Shown here in pieces: positions 1 through 8,149 of a DNA stretch of 64,000 nt; the first letter of the stretch is position 1; every line of letters begins with the position of its first letter. A program made the position numbers and the translations under genes. Location: the NCBI GenBank assembly GCA_947427035.1, contig CANEGK010000006.1, positions 1-64,000 of the forward strand. The letters are read 5' to 3'. The notes below the pieces were generated by a model. That model was given only the letters and a program-made list of their open reading frames with translations. It was not told the DNA's origin and made no database searches. Source of the DNA: an uncultured Clostridium sp. (GTDB lineage Bacteria; Bacillota; Clostridia; Oscillospirales; Butyricicoccaceae).

Positions 1-13
1 CGCGACAGCTTTG

Positions 14-22
14 TTAGTATAC
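14..22. promoter_or_regulatory. TTAGTATAC element upstream of the dipeptidase
   Basis: This nine-base element is the exact reverse complement of GTATACTAA, which also occurs in two promoter regions near the far end of the window (62453-62461 and 63514-63522). Here it lies 82 bases before the dipeptidase start, in an AT-rich leader where I see no convincing -35/-10 pair. It may be an operator of the same GntR-type regulator, or chance. The upstream neighbour is outside the window. Confidence 0.3.
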
Positions 23-103
23 CCCTTTTTCTCCCACCTGTCAATACCCTTTACTCAACTTTTTTATTTTTTGGGTTTTATTTATTTTTTTAGGAGGTTT
101 TGT

Positions 104-1123
104 ATGAAAACAGCAAATGAAATTCTTGAGCAGGCCGTCGTTGTCGACACCCACCTGGACCTTCTGCCTGATATCGAGTCCAAACACCGCAGCGGGCGCA
201 GCAATGTTCTTTTAGAAGACTATATGGACAGCTTCAAAAAAGGGCATGTCGACGTCATTGTTTCTTCCATCTTCATCGACTCCGCCCTTTTGCCGGAAAT
301 GGGTCTTAAACGGGCGTTGGCGCAGATCGCCGCTTTTTACGACGAGCTGGACTCCTGCGGCGGCCAATTCGTTCTGGCCACCAACACCAAAGAGATCCTC
401 GAAGCCCGGCGGCAGGGCAAGCTGGCTGTCATGCTGGCTTTCGAAGGCGCCGAGCCTTTAAACGGCGACGTTTCCCTGCTTCGCACATTTTACGCTTTGG
501 GCGTACGCATTCTCGGCCTGTGCTGGAGCCGCTCGAACTGGGCCGCCGACGGCAGCCGCTTCTTCGACTTTGACTATCAAGGCTACGGCCTGACCGAAGG
601 CGGCCGCGCTTTGGTTGAATATGCGCAGAAGCTGGGCATGGTTATCGATATTTCTCATTGCAACGAAAAGACCTTCTGGGATGTCGTCTCGCTGTCCACA
701 CAGCCCGTTATCGCGACCCACTCCTGCGCGCGCGCCCTGTCCGACACGCCGCGCAACCTTTCCGACGAGCAAATCAACGCCATTGCCAAGCTGGGCGGCG
801 TCATCGGCATCAACGGCGCCAGCCTGGTCGCCTCTTTTAAAGATCCGCACAGCGCCAGCGTCGCCACGCTCGCCGATCATATGATTTATGAAAAAAAGCT
901 GGCCGGGGCGGGAATTCTGGGCGTCGGTCTTGATCAGTGCGATCGTCTCAACTCCAGCACTATGCAGCAGCCGCAGTTCCGTGACGTTTTTGATATCATC
1001 CCGACCCATGAAGGGCTTGAGCAGCTGGCCGACGCGCTTTTGGAAAAGGGCCTGACGGAAGACGAGCTGTCTGGCGCTATGGGCGGCAATATTATGCGCA
1101 TTTTTGAAAAAGTGCTCGGCTAG
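104..1123 (+). CDS. Membrane dipeptidase (peptidase family M19)
   Basis: A 339-residue zinc dipeptidase of the renal dipeptidase/M19 family, expected to cleave dipeptides, including ones with a D-residue at the C-terminal side. The family's ligands are visible in order: His-x-Asp at residues 17-19 (THLD), a Glu in AFEGAEPL near residue 113, a His in IDISHC near 185 and a His in ATHSCARAL near 206. The start ATG at 104 follows TAGGAGG with good spacing; an upstream in-frame ATG has no ribosome site and would add a hydrophobic stretch. There is no signal peptide from this start, so it is probably cytoplasmic. It fits with the D-amino-acid and peptide genes at the other end of the window, but nothing here links them except the element at 14-22. 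Confidence 0.9.
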   Translation: MKTANEILEQAVVVDTHLDLLPDIESKHRSGRSNVLLEDYMDSFKKGHVDVIVSSIFIDSALLPEMGLKRALAQIAAFYDELDSCGGQFVLATNTKEILEARRQGKLAVMLAFEGAEPLNGDVSLLRTFYALGVRILGLCWSRSNWAADGSRFFDFDYQGYGLTEGGRALVEYAQKLGMVIDISHCNEKTFWDVVSLSTQPVIATHSCARALSDTPRNLSDEQINAIAKLGGVIGINGASLVASFKDPHSASVATLADHMIYEKKLAGAGILGVGLDQCDRLNSSTMQQPQFRDVFDIIPTHEGLEQLADALLEKGLTEDELSGAMGGNIMRIFEKVLG

Positions 1124-1124
1124 C

Positions 1125-1751
1125 CTACGATTCAAACCAGTGCTTCAGGCTGCCCCACGCTTCGGCCAGCTTAAAGCGCACGACATATCCGGTTCCGTCC
1201 TCGCGAATCAGGGCGACGTCGTCCTCTGCCAGGCCGGCGCCGCGCGCCACCTCTTCGATGTCCTGCTCAGCTGCGCCGAGGCACAGGGGCGGGAAGAGCA
1301 CGCACCACCAATTTTTTCCTTTTCCTTCGCCAATAACGACGCGCACAGCGTCGTAATAACCGGCTGGCAGTGAAAACCCGTCATAGCGGCGGGTGTCGAA
1401 AAACATGGTTTGACGTGTGACGGCAACCGGGTACAGGTACCCCTGTTCAAGCACTTCGTCCTGCGCGGCCTTTTGCAGCCGTTGCAGCAGCGCATCGTCG
1501 ATCTGCCCGTCAAAGCAGCCGTATTCGTATCCGGCCTCCTGCACAATACGGTCACGCACCGCAAGCTTGAGCGTCTGATCCTCATCCGAATCGGAATTGG
1601 CGATGACATGCAGCCGTGTCAGCTTTTCGGCCAGTTCTTCCTGCGCGCGTACCGGCACAACATAAGCGCACAGCGCCGTCAAGAGCCCGATACACAGTGC
1701 GATCTCCGGCAATGCGCCGCGCACGGCGCGCTTCAGTTTATTCAGTGTCAT
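1125..1751 (-). CDS. spoIIR: Stage II sporulation protein R
   Basis: SpoIIR is the forespore-made signalling protein that triggers SpoIIGA to process pro-sigma-E in the mother cell. The 208-residue product has one N-terminal membrane/signal segment (about residues 8-30) followed by the family signature RLHVIANSDSDEDQ and LAVRDRI. I chose ATG 1751 because AGGTG sits six bases upstream; another in-frame ATG at 1769 has a weaker site. It follows ispE by 53 bases. Its promoter region contains a sigma-F-type promoter and a hairpin that overlaps the ribosome site (see 1754-1810), which matches the known sigma-F dependence of spoIIR in Bacillus. Confidence 0.92.
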   Translation of the reverse strand: MTLNKLKRAVRGALPEIALCIGLLTALCAYVVPVRAQEELAEKLTRLHVIANSDSDEDQTLKLAVRDRIVQEAGYEYGCFDGQIDDALLQRLQKAAQDEVLEQGYLYPVAVTRQTMFFDTRRYDGFSLPAGYYDAVRVVIGEGKGKNWWCVLFPPLCLGAAEQDIEEVARGAGLAEDDVALIREDGTGYVVRFKLAEAWGSLKHWFES

Positions 1752-1753
1752 AA

Positions 1754-1810
1754 AAAGCACCTGCCTCATTGGAATGCATCCATTGTAGACAGGTGCTTTG
1801 ATTTTTATAC
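1754..1810 (-). promoter_or_regulatory. Sigma-F-type promoter with RBS-sequestering hairpin for spoIIR
   Basis: On the minus strand GTATA (1810-1806) is followed after exactly 15 bases by GTCTACAATG (1790-1781). This fits the sigma-F consensus GYATA-N15-GGnnAnAnTR at all but one defined base. The -35 overlaps the last codons and stop of ispE. The sequence also contains a perfect 10-bp inverted repeat, AAAGCACCTG (1799-1790) and CAGGTGCTTT (1763-1754), whose 3-prime arm contains the spoIIR AGGTG ribosome site and is followed by a U-run. A transcript reading through from ispE would fold it. One starting from the sigma-F promoter (near 1774) lacks the 5-prime arm. Confidence 0.65.
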
Positions 1811-2668
1811 AGAAACCGGCTTCACAAGGAAGACGTCACGAAAGCGCGTCCGCAAGGCAGCGGCGGCATTCTGCGCCGGCTTCAGCTCTTCGAAAATGCC
1901 AAAAACCGCCGACCCCGAGCCGCTCATCAGCGCGCCCATAGCCCCCTGCGCCAGCAGGGCGCGGCGGATATCGCCTATCACCGGCTTATCCTCTTCAATA
2001 GGCGTTTGAAAGCTGTTTCCCAGCGCGGCGCAAACATTCCGCAGGTTGGCCTTTTCCAACGCCGACAGCATGGCGGCGGCCGGCGGGTGCTCCAGCGCTG
2101 CACATTCATCGAGCAGGCCATAAGCGCGTTTGGTCGACACCGGCACCGGCGGTTTGCAGATGACAAGATGGCAGTCCGGCAAAGGCGGCGCAGGGCTGAG
2201 TTCTTCACCGATACCGGCGGCCAGCGCCGCGCCGCGCCGCATACAAAAAGGCACGTCGGCCCCCAGCGACAGCGCAAGCTCGTCCATCCGGTTACGCGAG
2301 AGCGGGTGGCGGTACATTCTATCCAGCAGACGCAGAACGGCAGCGGCATCCGTACTGCCGCCCGCCATACCCGCGCCGACCGGAATGACCTTTTTGATAT
2401 GAATCTCCAGCCCGGGGTTCCGAAAGCCCGCCGCTGCAAAAAAGCCTTCGGCCGCACGCACCGCCAGATTTCGTCCGTCGCGCGGCAGGTAGGGCAGGTT
2501 GCAGCCCAATGTAATGCATCCGCTCCGTGACTGGCGGAGCAGCACCCGGTCGCACAGCGATACGGTGTGCATGACGCTTTCCAGCGTGTGATATCCATCC
2601 TCGCGCCGGCCGGTAATGTTGAGTGTCAGGTTGATTTTTGCATAGGCGTTCGCCGAAAGGGTTCGCAT
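1805..2668 (-). CDS. ispE: 4-diphosphocytidyl-2-C-methyl-D-erythritol kinase
   Basis: IspE phosphorylates CDP-methylerythritol in the MEP route to isoprenoid precursors, in the cytoplasm. The 287-residue length is typical. The N-terminus has AYAKINLTLNITGRREDGYH, where the Lys and Asp are the family's substrate-site residues. The GHMP-kinase ATP loop PVGAGMAGGSTDAA is near residue 95, and a C-terminal MSGSGSAVFG loop follows. It lies in the order DUF362 gene, ispE, spoIIR on the minus strand, which resembles the ispE-spoIIR adjacency I recall in many clostridia. The gap to the DUF362 gene is nine bases, so the two are co-transcribed. Confidence 0.93.
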   Translation of the reverse strand: MRTLSANAYAKINLTLNITGRREDGYHTLESVMHTVSLCDRVLLRQSRSGCITLGCNLPYLPRDGRNLAVRAAEGFFAAAGFRNPGLEIHIKKVIPVGAGMAGGSTDAAAVLRLLDRMYRHPLSRNRMDELALSLGADVPFCMRRGAALAAGIGEELSPAPPLPDCHLVICKPPVPVSTKRAYGLLDECAALEHPPAAAMLSALEKANLRNVCAALGNSFQTPIEEDKPVIGDIRRALLAQGAMGALMSGSGSAVFGIFEELKPAQNAAAALRTRFRDVFLVKPVSV

Positions 2669-2677
2669 GGTTTCCTC

Positions 2678-3790
2678 CTACACCTGCACTGCGCGGACCG
2701 GGCACAGCTCATGGCAGCAGTAGCAGCGGATGCAGCTCTTTTTCTCAATTGCGGCGCGGCCGCCCCGAACAACAATGGCGTGGGCAGGGCAGGCCCGGGC
2801 GCAAGCGCCGCAGCCCACACAGCGCTGCGAAATGCGCGGCGCGCCGAGCAGAAGCCGGCGCATCGGCTGCCGCATCCGGTCGGGCAGACGGTTGACGACG
2901 CTTTCGCCGCGCCGGCTTTTGCCCGACGCAGGAATAAAAGGCTCGTCCAACGGCCTGACGGCGTCGCCGATCCACTTTAATTTTCTCGCATCGTCAGGTG
3001 TCAACCCCTGTGCCGCCGCAAAACAGTGTACCGGCGATCGCTCCGGCTGCAAACCGCAGATGTGCATGGCGGCCAAATCGGCGGCAAACGGATTTTCCGA
3101 CGCGATGAGCACGCCGGCCCGGCGTGCCCGTCCTCCTGACGGCCCGCGGCCGTCCATGCCTTCGATTCCATCGATGATGGACAGATCCGGCGCTATGCAG
3201 CAGCATAAATCCACGATCATCCGGCAAAACTCCTGCCGGCCGGGCATTTGCGAATGATATGCCGCCTTGGTCAGACCGGGCACCACGCCGTACAGGTTTT
3301 TGGCGGCGCCGGTAAAATAAGTCAGCATATGGGTTTTCATTTTTCCTATATTGATCATGACATCGGCCCGCAGGACGGGCGTGATCACGTCAAACTCGCG
3401 GGACCCCATACCGTCAAACCGCACTTTTCCGCTCGAGCAGTCCCGGTTGAGCCGCGCGCCGACGCGGCGGGCCGCTTCCTCCATGCCGCAGCGGCGGTAA
3501 ACGCCCGACAGCGTCAGCGCATTATACGGCCCGCCCGGGCTGTCTGCGATGGTGACGCTCGCACCCGCTTCCACAAACAGCGCGGCCACAGCTTCGACGA
3601 CTTCAGGGTGCGTTGTCGTTGCCTCTTCCGGCCGGCGGGCCAACAGCAGATTGGGCTTTATCAAAACACGGCGGCCCTTTTGCAGAAAACGTTCAACACC
3701 GCCAAAGGCTGCAACGATCCGTTCAACGGCTTCCCGCACTTCACCCGGCTGGTATTCCGGACAGGCCGCGGCAAATACCCTGCTTTCCAC
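2678..3790 (-). CDS. DUF362 protein with C-terminal two-cluster ferredoxin domain
   Basis: This 370-residue protein has an N-terminal DUF362 domain (KPNLLL near residue 45, TIADSPGGPY, IGKMKTHMLTYFTGAAKNLYG) and a C-terminal ferredoxin domain. That domain carries CVGCGACARACP and CIRCYCCHELCP, enough for two [4Fe-4S] clusters. Its function is not established; DUF362 proteins are suspected redox or iron-sulfur proteins. I place the start at GTG 3790 because AGGGGGGA lies just upstream; a longer in-frame ATG form starting at 3859 lacks a ribosome site. It is the first gene of the run leading into ispE and spoIIR. Confidence 0.85.
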   Translation of the reverse strand: MESRVFAAACPEYQPGEVREAVERIVAAFGGVERFLQKGRRVLIKPNLLLARRPEEATTTHPEVVEAVAALFVEAGASVTIADSPGGPYNALTLSGVYRRCGMEEAARRVGARLNRDCSSGKVRFDGMGSREFDVITPVLRADVMINIGKMKTHMLTYFTGAAKNLYGVVPGLTKAAYHSQMPGRQEFCRMIVDLCCCIAPDLSIIDGIEGMDGRGPSGGRARRAGVLIASENPFAADLAAMHICGLQPERSPVHCFAAAQGLTPDDARKLKWIGDAVRPLDEPFIPASGKSRRGESVVNRLPDRMRQPMRRLLLGAPRISQRCVGCGACARACPAHAIVVRGGRAAIEKKSCIRCYCCHELCPVRAVQV

Positions 3791-4014
3791 AAAATCCCCC
3801 CTGCACCCGCCGACGTTTTGCCGTTTCATACGATCAATCCCACGAATATTGTCGGCCATAAAATTATATCATATTTCTGCGATGCGCAAAAGATCCGTTT
3901 TCTGAATGTTTTCCTGCAATTCCGGGAATTATAAAGAATATTCCCGTTCAGCCGCTTTCCGTGCGGCGCGGCAGCCGGGACAACCTATCTGCGCACGGAG
4001 AAATGGAGCAGCAC

Positions 4015-4215
4015 ATGATTCACAAAATCGCTTTGGTGCTTGTCATTATCGGCGCCCTCAACTGGGGCAGCATCGGTATCTTCGGCTTCGATCTCGTGGC
4101 CGCCATCTTCGGTGGACAGGCCCACATCGGCAGCCGCATTGTGTACACGCTGGTCGGCATTGCCGGCCTGTGGTGCATCACCCTTCTTTTCCGCAGGCTC
4201 GACGCAAACGACTAG
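4015..4215 (+). CDS. DUF378 family small membrane protein
   Basis: A 66-residue protein with two predicted membrane helices (about residues 5-25 and 40-60) and the family pattern ALNWGSIGIFGFDLVAAIFGG. DUF378 proteins (YuzA-like) are widespread in Bacillota and have no assigned function. The start at ATG 4015 is supported by GGAG six bases upstream; an earlier ATG at 4003 has GGAG only two bases away. It is monocistronic, flanked upstream by a short palindrome and downstream by hairpins. Confidence 0.82.
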   Translation: MIHKIALVLVIIGALNWGSIGIFGFDLVAAIFGGQAHIGSRIVYTLVGIAGLWCITLLFRRLDAND

Positions 4216-4235
4216 TCCCTGTGTGACGTCGAAGC

Positions 4236-4353
4236 AGCCGCTGCCCTTTACGCAAAAGCAGCGGCTCAATGCTTCAAATCTGCGCAGGACGGCTCTGACA
4301 CGGCCGTCTTCGCATTCGCCAGCCCGGCTTCTATGCCGGGCTTTTTTCTTTTT
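4236..4353 (+). terminator. Hairpin and rho-independent terminator after the DUF378 gene
   Basis: Two structures follow the stop codon. A perfect 9-bp stem (4236-4244 with 4258-4266) has no U-tract. The second, AGCCCGGC/GCCGGGCT (4321-4328 with 4335-4342, six-base loop), runs directly into TTTTTTCTTTTT and is a textbook terminator. The remainder of the gap to 4497 holds a TATAAT at 4365-4370 that could be the -10 for the next gene. Its -35 is poor. Confidence 0.85.
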
Positions 4354-4497
4354 ATCCCGCATGTTATAATACAGCCAGCCCGCTCTTTGGCAGACAGCGG
4401 AATGCCGAAAAGCTTCATCTTGTCTGCAAAGATCGCCGGCAAAAGCTTTTAAATTCAAACTATTTGTATAAACTTTCTTTTATCAACGAGGTGTTTT

Positions 4498-5226
4498 ATG
4501 AAAACCGCACTGATTACCGGCAGTGCGCGAGGTATCGGCCGCGCCTGCGCCCTGCGTTTGGCGCGCGACGGCTGGCGGCTCGCTCTGCATTTTCATCAAA
4601 GCAAAGCGCAGGCCGAAGCCCTGTGCGCCGAGCTGCGCGACGGCGGCTGCGATGCCGCCCTGTTCCAGGCCGATGTTGCCAGCCGGGCCGAAGTCTTCGC
4701 TCTGCGTGACGCCGTCCACGCTTTTGGCGACCCCTCTCTTCTCGTCTGCAACGCCGGCATCGCAGCCCAGCAGCTTTTTACCGACGTCACCGAACAGGAC
4801 TGGCAGCGTATGCTGGCCGTCAACTTAAGCGGCGTCTTCTACTGCTGCCAGGCCTTTCTCCCTGCCATGATTTCGCGCAAGCAGGGCAGCATTATCACGG
4901 TGTCCTCCATTTGGGGCCTACAGGGCGCGTCATGCGAAGTCCCCTATTCCGCCGCCAAAGCAGGGGTCATCGGCCTGACGCGTGCCCTCGCGCAGGAGGT
5001 CGGGCCGTCGGGCGTCACCGTCAACTGTGTCGCACCCGGCGTCATCGACACCGACATGTGCGCTCATCTTGATCAGGCGGCGCGCGACGAGCTGTGCAAC
5101 GGCATTCCGCTCGGGCGTCTGGGCACGCCGGACGACGTGGCCGAAGCCGTGGCCTTTCTCGCGTCCCCCGGGGCCGCCTATCTGACGGGGCAGGTCATCA
5201 GCCCCAACGGCGGTATGATTCTATAA
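4498..5226 (+). CDS. SDR family reductase, probably EF-P 5-aminopentanone reductase (YmfI-like)
   Basis: A 242-residue short-chain dehydrogenase/reductase. The nucleotide-binding TGSARGIG motif is at residues 8-15, NAG near 90, and the catalytic Ser-Tyr-Lys set in SSIWG and PYSAAK. The stretch SSIWGLQGASCEVPYSAAKAG is what I remember for YmfI, which reduces a 5-aminopentanone group on elongation factor P in Bacillus; a FabG-type 3-oxoacyl-ACP reductase is the alternative. The gene stands alone, away from fatty-acid genes, which favours the EF-P role. ATG 4498 follows GAGGTG, and a bidirectional terminator ends it. Confidence 0.78.
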   Translation: MKTALITGSARGIGRACALRLARDGWRLALHFHQSKAQAEALCAELRDGGCDAALFQADVASRAEVFALRDAVHAFGDPSLLVCNAGIAAQQLFTDVTEQDWQRMLAVNLSGVFYCCQAFLPAMISRKQGSIITVSSIWGLQGASCEVPYSAAKAGVIGLTRALAQEVGPSGVTVNCVAPGVIDTDMCAHLDQAARDELCNGIPLGRLGTPDDVAEAVAFLASPGAAYLTGQVISPNGGMIL

Positions 5227-5263
5227 AAAAGGCATCCGCCGGTGGGCCGGCGGATGCTTTTTT
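5225..5263. terminator. Bidirectional terminator between the SDR gene and glnN
   Basis: An 11-bp perfect stem (5232-5242 with 5247-5257, loop TGGG) is flanked by an A-run on the left and a T-run on the right. It can therefore stop transcripts of both convergent genes. Confidence 0.9.
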
Positions 5264-7370
5264 AGCTTCTAATCCCAAACAACAGCTCGGCATAGGTCGG
5301 CATGGGCCAGAAATCCTCACCCGTCATCCGTTCCAGCCGGTCGCCTATTTCGCGCAGCGATTCCATCGCAGGGACGACCTTGTCATGATAATAAAACGCG
5401 CGTTCCGCCGCTTCCTCGGCAGCCGGCGCCTTTTCCACCGTTTTTTCCAGCTTGCTGACGGCCGCTTTGAACTGCCCCGCGCCGGCCGACAAATCTTTCA
5501 ACAGACTTGACTGCGCCGAAACGTCAACCGTCAGACCGGTTTCTCTGACGCCGTTGAGCGACCCGGCTACAAAGCCGATGTACTTGACAATCGCGGGCAG
5601 GATTTCGCGCCGCGCCATCTCGAGCATGGCCATCGCTTCAATGTGAATGGCTTTGCTGTAGCCTTCATGCCGGATTTCATACCGGGCCTCCAGCTCCTTT
5701 TTGGACAGTACGCCGAATTTTTCAAAGACCTCGACATTCTTCGGCGCAATGAGCGCCGCCGCCGCTTCCACCGACGACTCAATACACGGCAGGCCCCGGC
5801 GCGCCGCTTCCTCCCGCCATTCGGCCGAATAGTTGTTGCCGTTGAAAATAATGCGCTTGTGCTCGCGCATAACGTCACGGATGATGCTCTGCACCTCGGC
5901 GTTGACGTCCTCGGCCTTTTCCATGCGCTCGGCCATGCGGCTCAGTATCTCGGCGACAATGACGTTGATGGCCGTGTTGCAGTCGGCAATGCTCATTGAT
6001 GCGCCAAGCATACGGAACTCGAACTTGTTGCCCGTAAAGGCAAAAGGCGAGGTGCGGTTGCGGTCCGAAATATCTTTGGGCAGGTTGGGGATGGTGGTGA
6101 CGCCGATTTCAATATTGCCGCCCTGGCGCAGATTGGATTTGCCGTCGGTCTCGATTTCGGTCAGAATATCGGTCAGCAAATCGCCCAGGAAGATAGAGAC
6201 AATGGCCGGCGGCGCTTCGTTGCCGCCCAGGCGGTGATCGTTGCCCGGCCCTGAAATGGTGACGCGCAGCAGGTCGGCGTATTCGTCGACCGCCCAGATA
6301 ACGGCCGACAGAAAGAGCAGAAACTGTGCGTTGTCAGCCGGGGTTTTGCCCTGGTTGAGCAGGCTTTTTTTGCCGTCTACATCGAGCGACCAGTTGTTGT
6401 GCTTGCCCGAACCGTTGACGCCGGCAAAGGGTTTTTCGTGCAGCAGGCAGACCAGGCCCTTGCGCTGCGCAACCTTTTTGAGCGTTTCCATGACCAGCTG
6501 GTTCTGGTCGCAGGCGATATTGACCGTGCTGTAAACGGGCGCCAGCTCGTGCTGCGAGGGCGCGACCTCGTTGTGTTCGGTTTTGGCCGGCACGCCGAGC
6601 GCCCACAGCTCGTGGTCGACCTCGCGCATGAAATCCATGACATTTTCCTTGATGTTGCCGTAATAATGGTCTTCCATCTCCTGCCCCTTGGACGGCTTTG
6701 CCCCAAAAAGCGTGCGGCCGCACAGCACCAGGTCACGGCGGCGGTTGAAGAGCTCGCGGTCAATGAGGAAATACTCCTGTTCCGCACCCGCCATAGCGAC
6801 GACCCGGCGCGCCTCGCTGTCGCCCATCAGGCGCAGTACGCGGATGGACTGCTCGCTTAGCGCTTCCATCGAGCGCAGCAGCGGTGTCTTTTTGTCGAGC
6901 ACTTCGCCGGTAAACGAACAGAAGCAAGTCGGAATATATAGTGTGCTGTCCTTTACAAAGGCCGGCGAAGTGCAGTCCCATGCCGTATAGCCGCGCGCTT
7001 CAAAGGTGGCGCGCAGGCCGCCCGACGGGAAGGATGACGCGTCGGATTCGCCCCGGACTAATTCTTTGCCCGAAAAGGTCATAATGATGCCGCCGTCCGA
7101 CACAGGGTTGATAAAGGAATCATGTTTTTCCGCCGTATAGCCGTTCATGGGCTGGAACCAGTGCGTATAATGCGTCGCCCCCATATCGAGCGCCCAGCGC
7201 TTCATGCCGTTGGCGACAATATCTGCCAGCGATGCGTCGAGCGGCCGGCCCAGATCAATGGTCTTTTTCAGCTGCTTGTAGGTGTCCCCCGGCAGGTACT
7301 TGCGCATAGCCGCGTCGTTAAAGGCTTTGGACGCGTACAAATCGATGATTGCTTCTGCTTTGTCATTCAC
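5262..7370 (-). CDS. glnN: Glutamine synthetase type III
   Basis: A 702-residue GSIII enzyme that condenses glutamate and ammonium using ATP; type III is the long form found in Bacteroides, cyanobacteria and many clostridia. The sequence shows the GSIII-specific THWFQPMNGYTAEKHDSF near residue 80, the active-site KTEHNEVAPSQHELAP, NGSGKHNNWS, and NRTSPFAFTGNKFEFRMLG. The start is taken as GTG 7370, preceded by AAAGGGTG, which gives the family length; an upstream ATG at 7445 would add 25 residues that run into the preceding terminator zone. Nitrogen assimilation here may connect with the ureide-degrading island, which releases ammonium. Confidence 0.95.
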   Translation of the reverse strand: MNDKAEAIIDLYASKAFNDAAMRKYLPGDTYKQLKKTIDLGRPLDASLADIVANGMKRWALDMGATHYTHWFQPMNGYTAEKHDSFINPVSDGGIIMTFSGKELVRGESDASSFPSGGLRATFEARGYTAWDCTSPAFVKDSTLYIPTCFCSFTGEVLDKKTPLLRSMEALSEQSIRVLRLMGDSEARRVVAMAGAEQEYFLIDRELFNRRRDLVLCGRTLFGAKPSKGQEMEDHYYGNIKENVMDFMREVDHELWALGVPAKTEHNEVAPSQHELAPVYSTVNIACDQNQLVMETLKKVAQRKGLVCLLHEKPFAGVNGSGKHNNWSLDVDGKKSLLNQGKTPADNAQFLLFLSAVIWAVDEYADLLRVTISGPGNDHRLGGNEAPPAIVSIFLGDLLTDILTEIETDGKSNLRQGGNIEIGVTTIPNLPKDISDRNRTSPFAFTGNKFEFRMLGASMSIADCNTAINVIVAEILSRMAERMEKAEDVNAEVQSIIRDVMREHKRIIFNGNNYSAEWREEAARRGLPCIESSVEAAAALIAPKNVEVFEKFGVLSKKELEARYEIRHEGYSKAIHIEAMAMLEMARREILPAIVKYIGFVAGSLNGVRETGLTVDVSAQSSLLKDLSAGAGQFKAAVSKLEKTVEKAPAAEEAAERAFYYHDKVVPAMESLREIGDRLERMTGEDFWPMPTYAELLFGIRS

Positions 7371-7444
7371 TTTGGAACACCCTTTCTTTTTTTCATTACC
7401 AGCATCATATACCTCGCCAGCATGAATTGCAAGAGCGTCATCCA

Positions 7445-7500
7445 AAAAGACTTTAAATAAATTAACAGCATCAAATCCAGATGGATTTGATGCTGTTAAT
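7445..7500 (-). terminator. Terminator after xpt (18-bp perfect palindrome)
   Basis: A perfect 18-bp inverted repeat (7461-7478 with 7483-7500, loop AGAT) lies between the end of xpt and glnN. On the minus strand it is followed by an AT-rich stretch, which fits a terminator for xpt. Its length and perfection also leave room for a role as a transcription-factor site. Confidence 0.65.
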
Positions 7501-7523
7501 CGCTCATTTTTATAAAAAATGAT

Positions 7524-8102
7524 TTATTCTTTGTCATCAAAAAGGATTTCCGTCTCTGTCATCTTTTTGATTTTCACCAGCGGCTGCAAATCGACGCCCC
7601 GTGCGCGGATGAGGGTCCCACCCACGTCAAATCCCTTTTCAATAACGACGCCGACGCCGGCGATGCTCGCGCCGGACCGGTCGGCAATATCGCACAGCCC
7701 GGACAGCGCGCTGCCCTTGGCCAGAAAATCGTCAAGGATCAACAGGCGATCGCTCGGTTGCAAAAACTTCTTTTCCACCGTGACGTCATAGGTGCGGCCG
7801 TGTGTAAAAGAGGTTACCGGGGCAGACAGCAGCTCGCCGTCCAGATTTTTGGTATGATTCTTTTTGGCGAACACCACCGGGACGTCAAAATATTGTGCCG
7901 CTATCACGGCAATAGCAATACCGGAAGCCTCAATGGTCAGAATTTTTGTAATACCCCTGTCTTTAAAACGGCGGTAAAACTCCTTTCCAATCTCATTGAG
8001 CAGCCGGACGTCCAGCTGATGGTTGAGAAAACTGTCCACCTTCAAAACATCGCCGGCGCGTACGACGGCGTGCTCACGAATGGCCTGCCGAAGCAATTCC
8101 AT
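7524..8102 (-). CDS. xpt: Xanthine phosphoribosyltransferase
   Basis: A 192-residue purine-salvage enzyme converting xanthine and PRPP to XMP. The type I PRTase PRPP loop is LLILDDFLAKGSA near residue 125. The N-terminus MELLRQAIREHAVVRAGDVLKVDSF is that of Xpt in Bacillota. It is the last gene of a minus-strand run (thioredoxin-like, coiled coil, E2-like, xpt), 47 bases after the E2-like gene. No purine riboswitch is seen ahead of it, unlike in Bacillus, where xpt-pbuX has one. Confidence 0.94.
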   Translation of the reverse strand: MELLRQAIREHAVVRAGDVLKVDSFLNHQLDVRLLNEIGKEFYRRFKDRGITKILTIEASGIAIAVIAAQYFDVPVVFAKKNHTKNLDGELLSAPVTSFTHGRTYDVTVEKKFLQPSDRLLILDDFLAKGSALSGLCDIADRSGASIAGVGVVIEKGFDVGGTLIRARGVDLQPLVKIKKMTETEILFDDKE

Positions 8103-8149
8103 CTTTAAGTCCCCTTTTCTCGCACGAATTGGCCTGTCCCAAAGCAGGT

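Noticed and set aside
3248-3934. 228-residue plus-strand frame opposite the DUF362 gene
   Set aside because: Antisense to a gene with two clear ferredoxin clusters; no ribosome site or domains.
8103-8149. Purine riboswitch expected before xpt
   Set aside because: Only 47 bases separate xpt from the preceding gene and no purine aptamer core is present.
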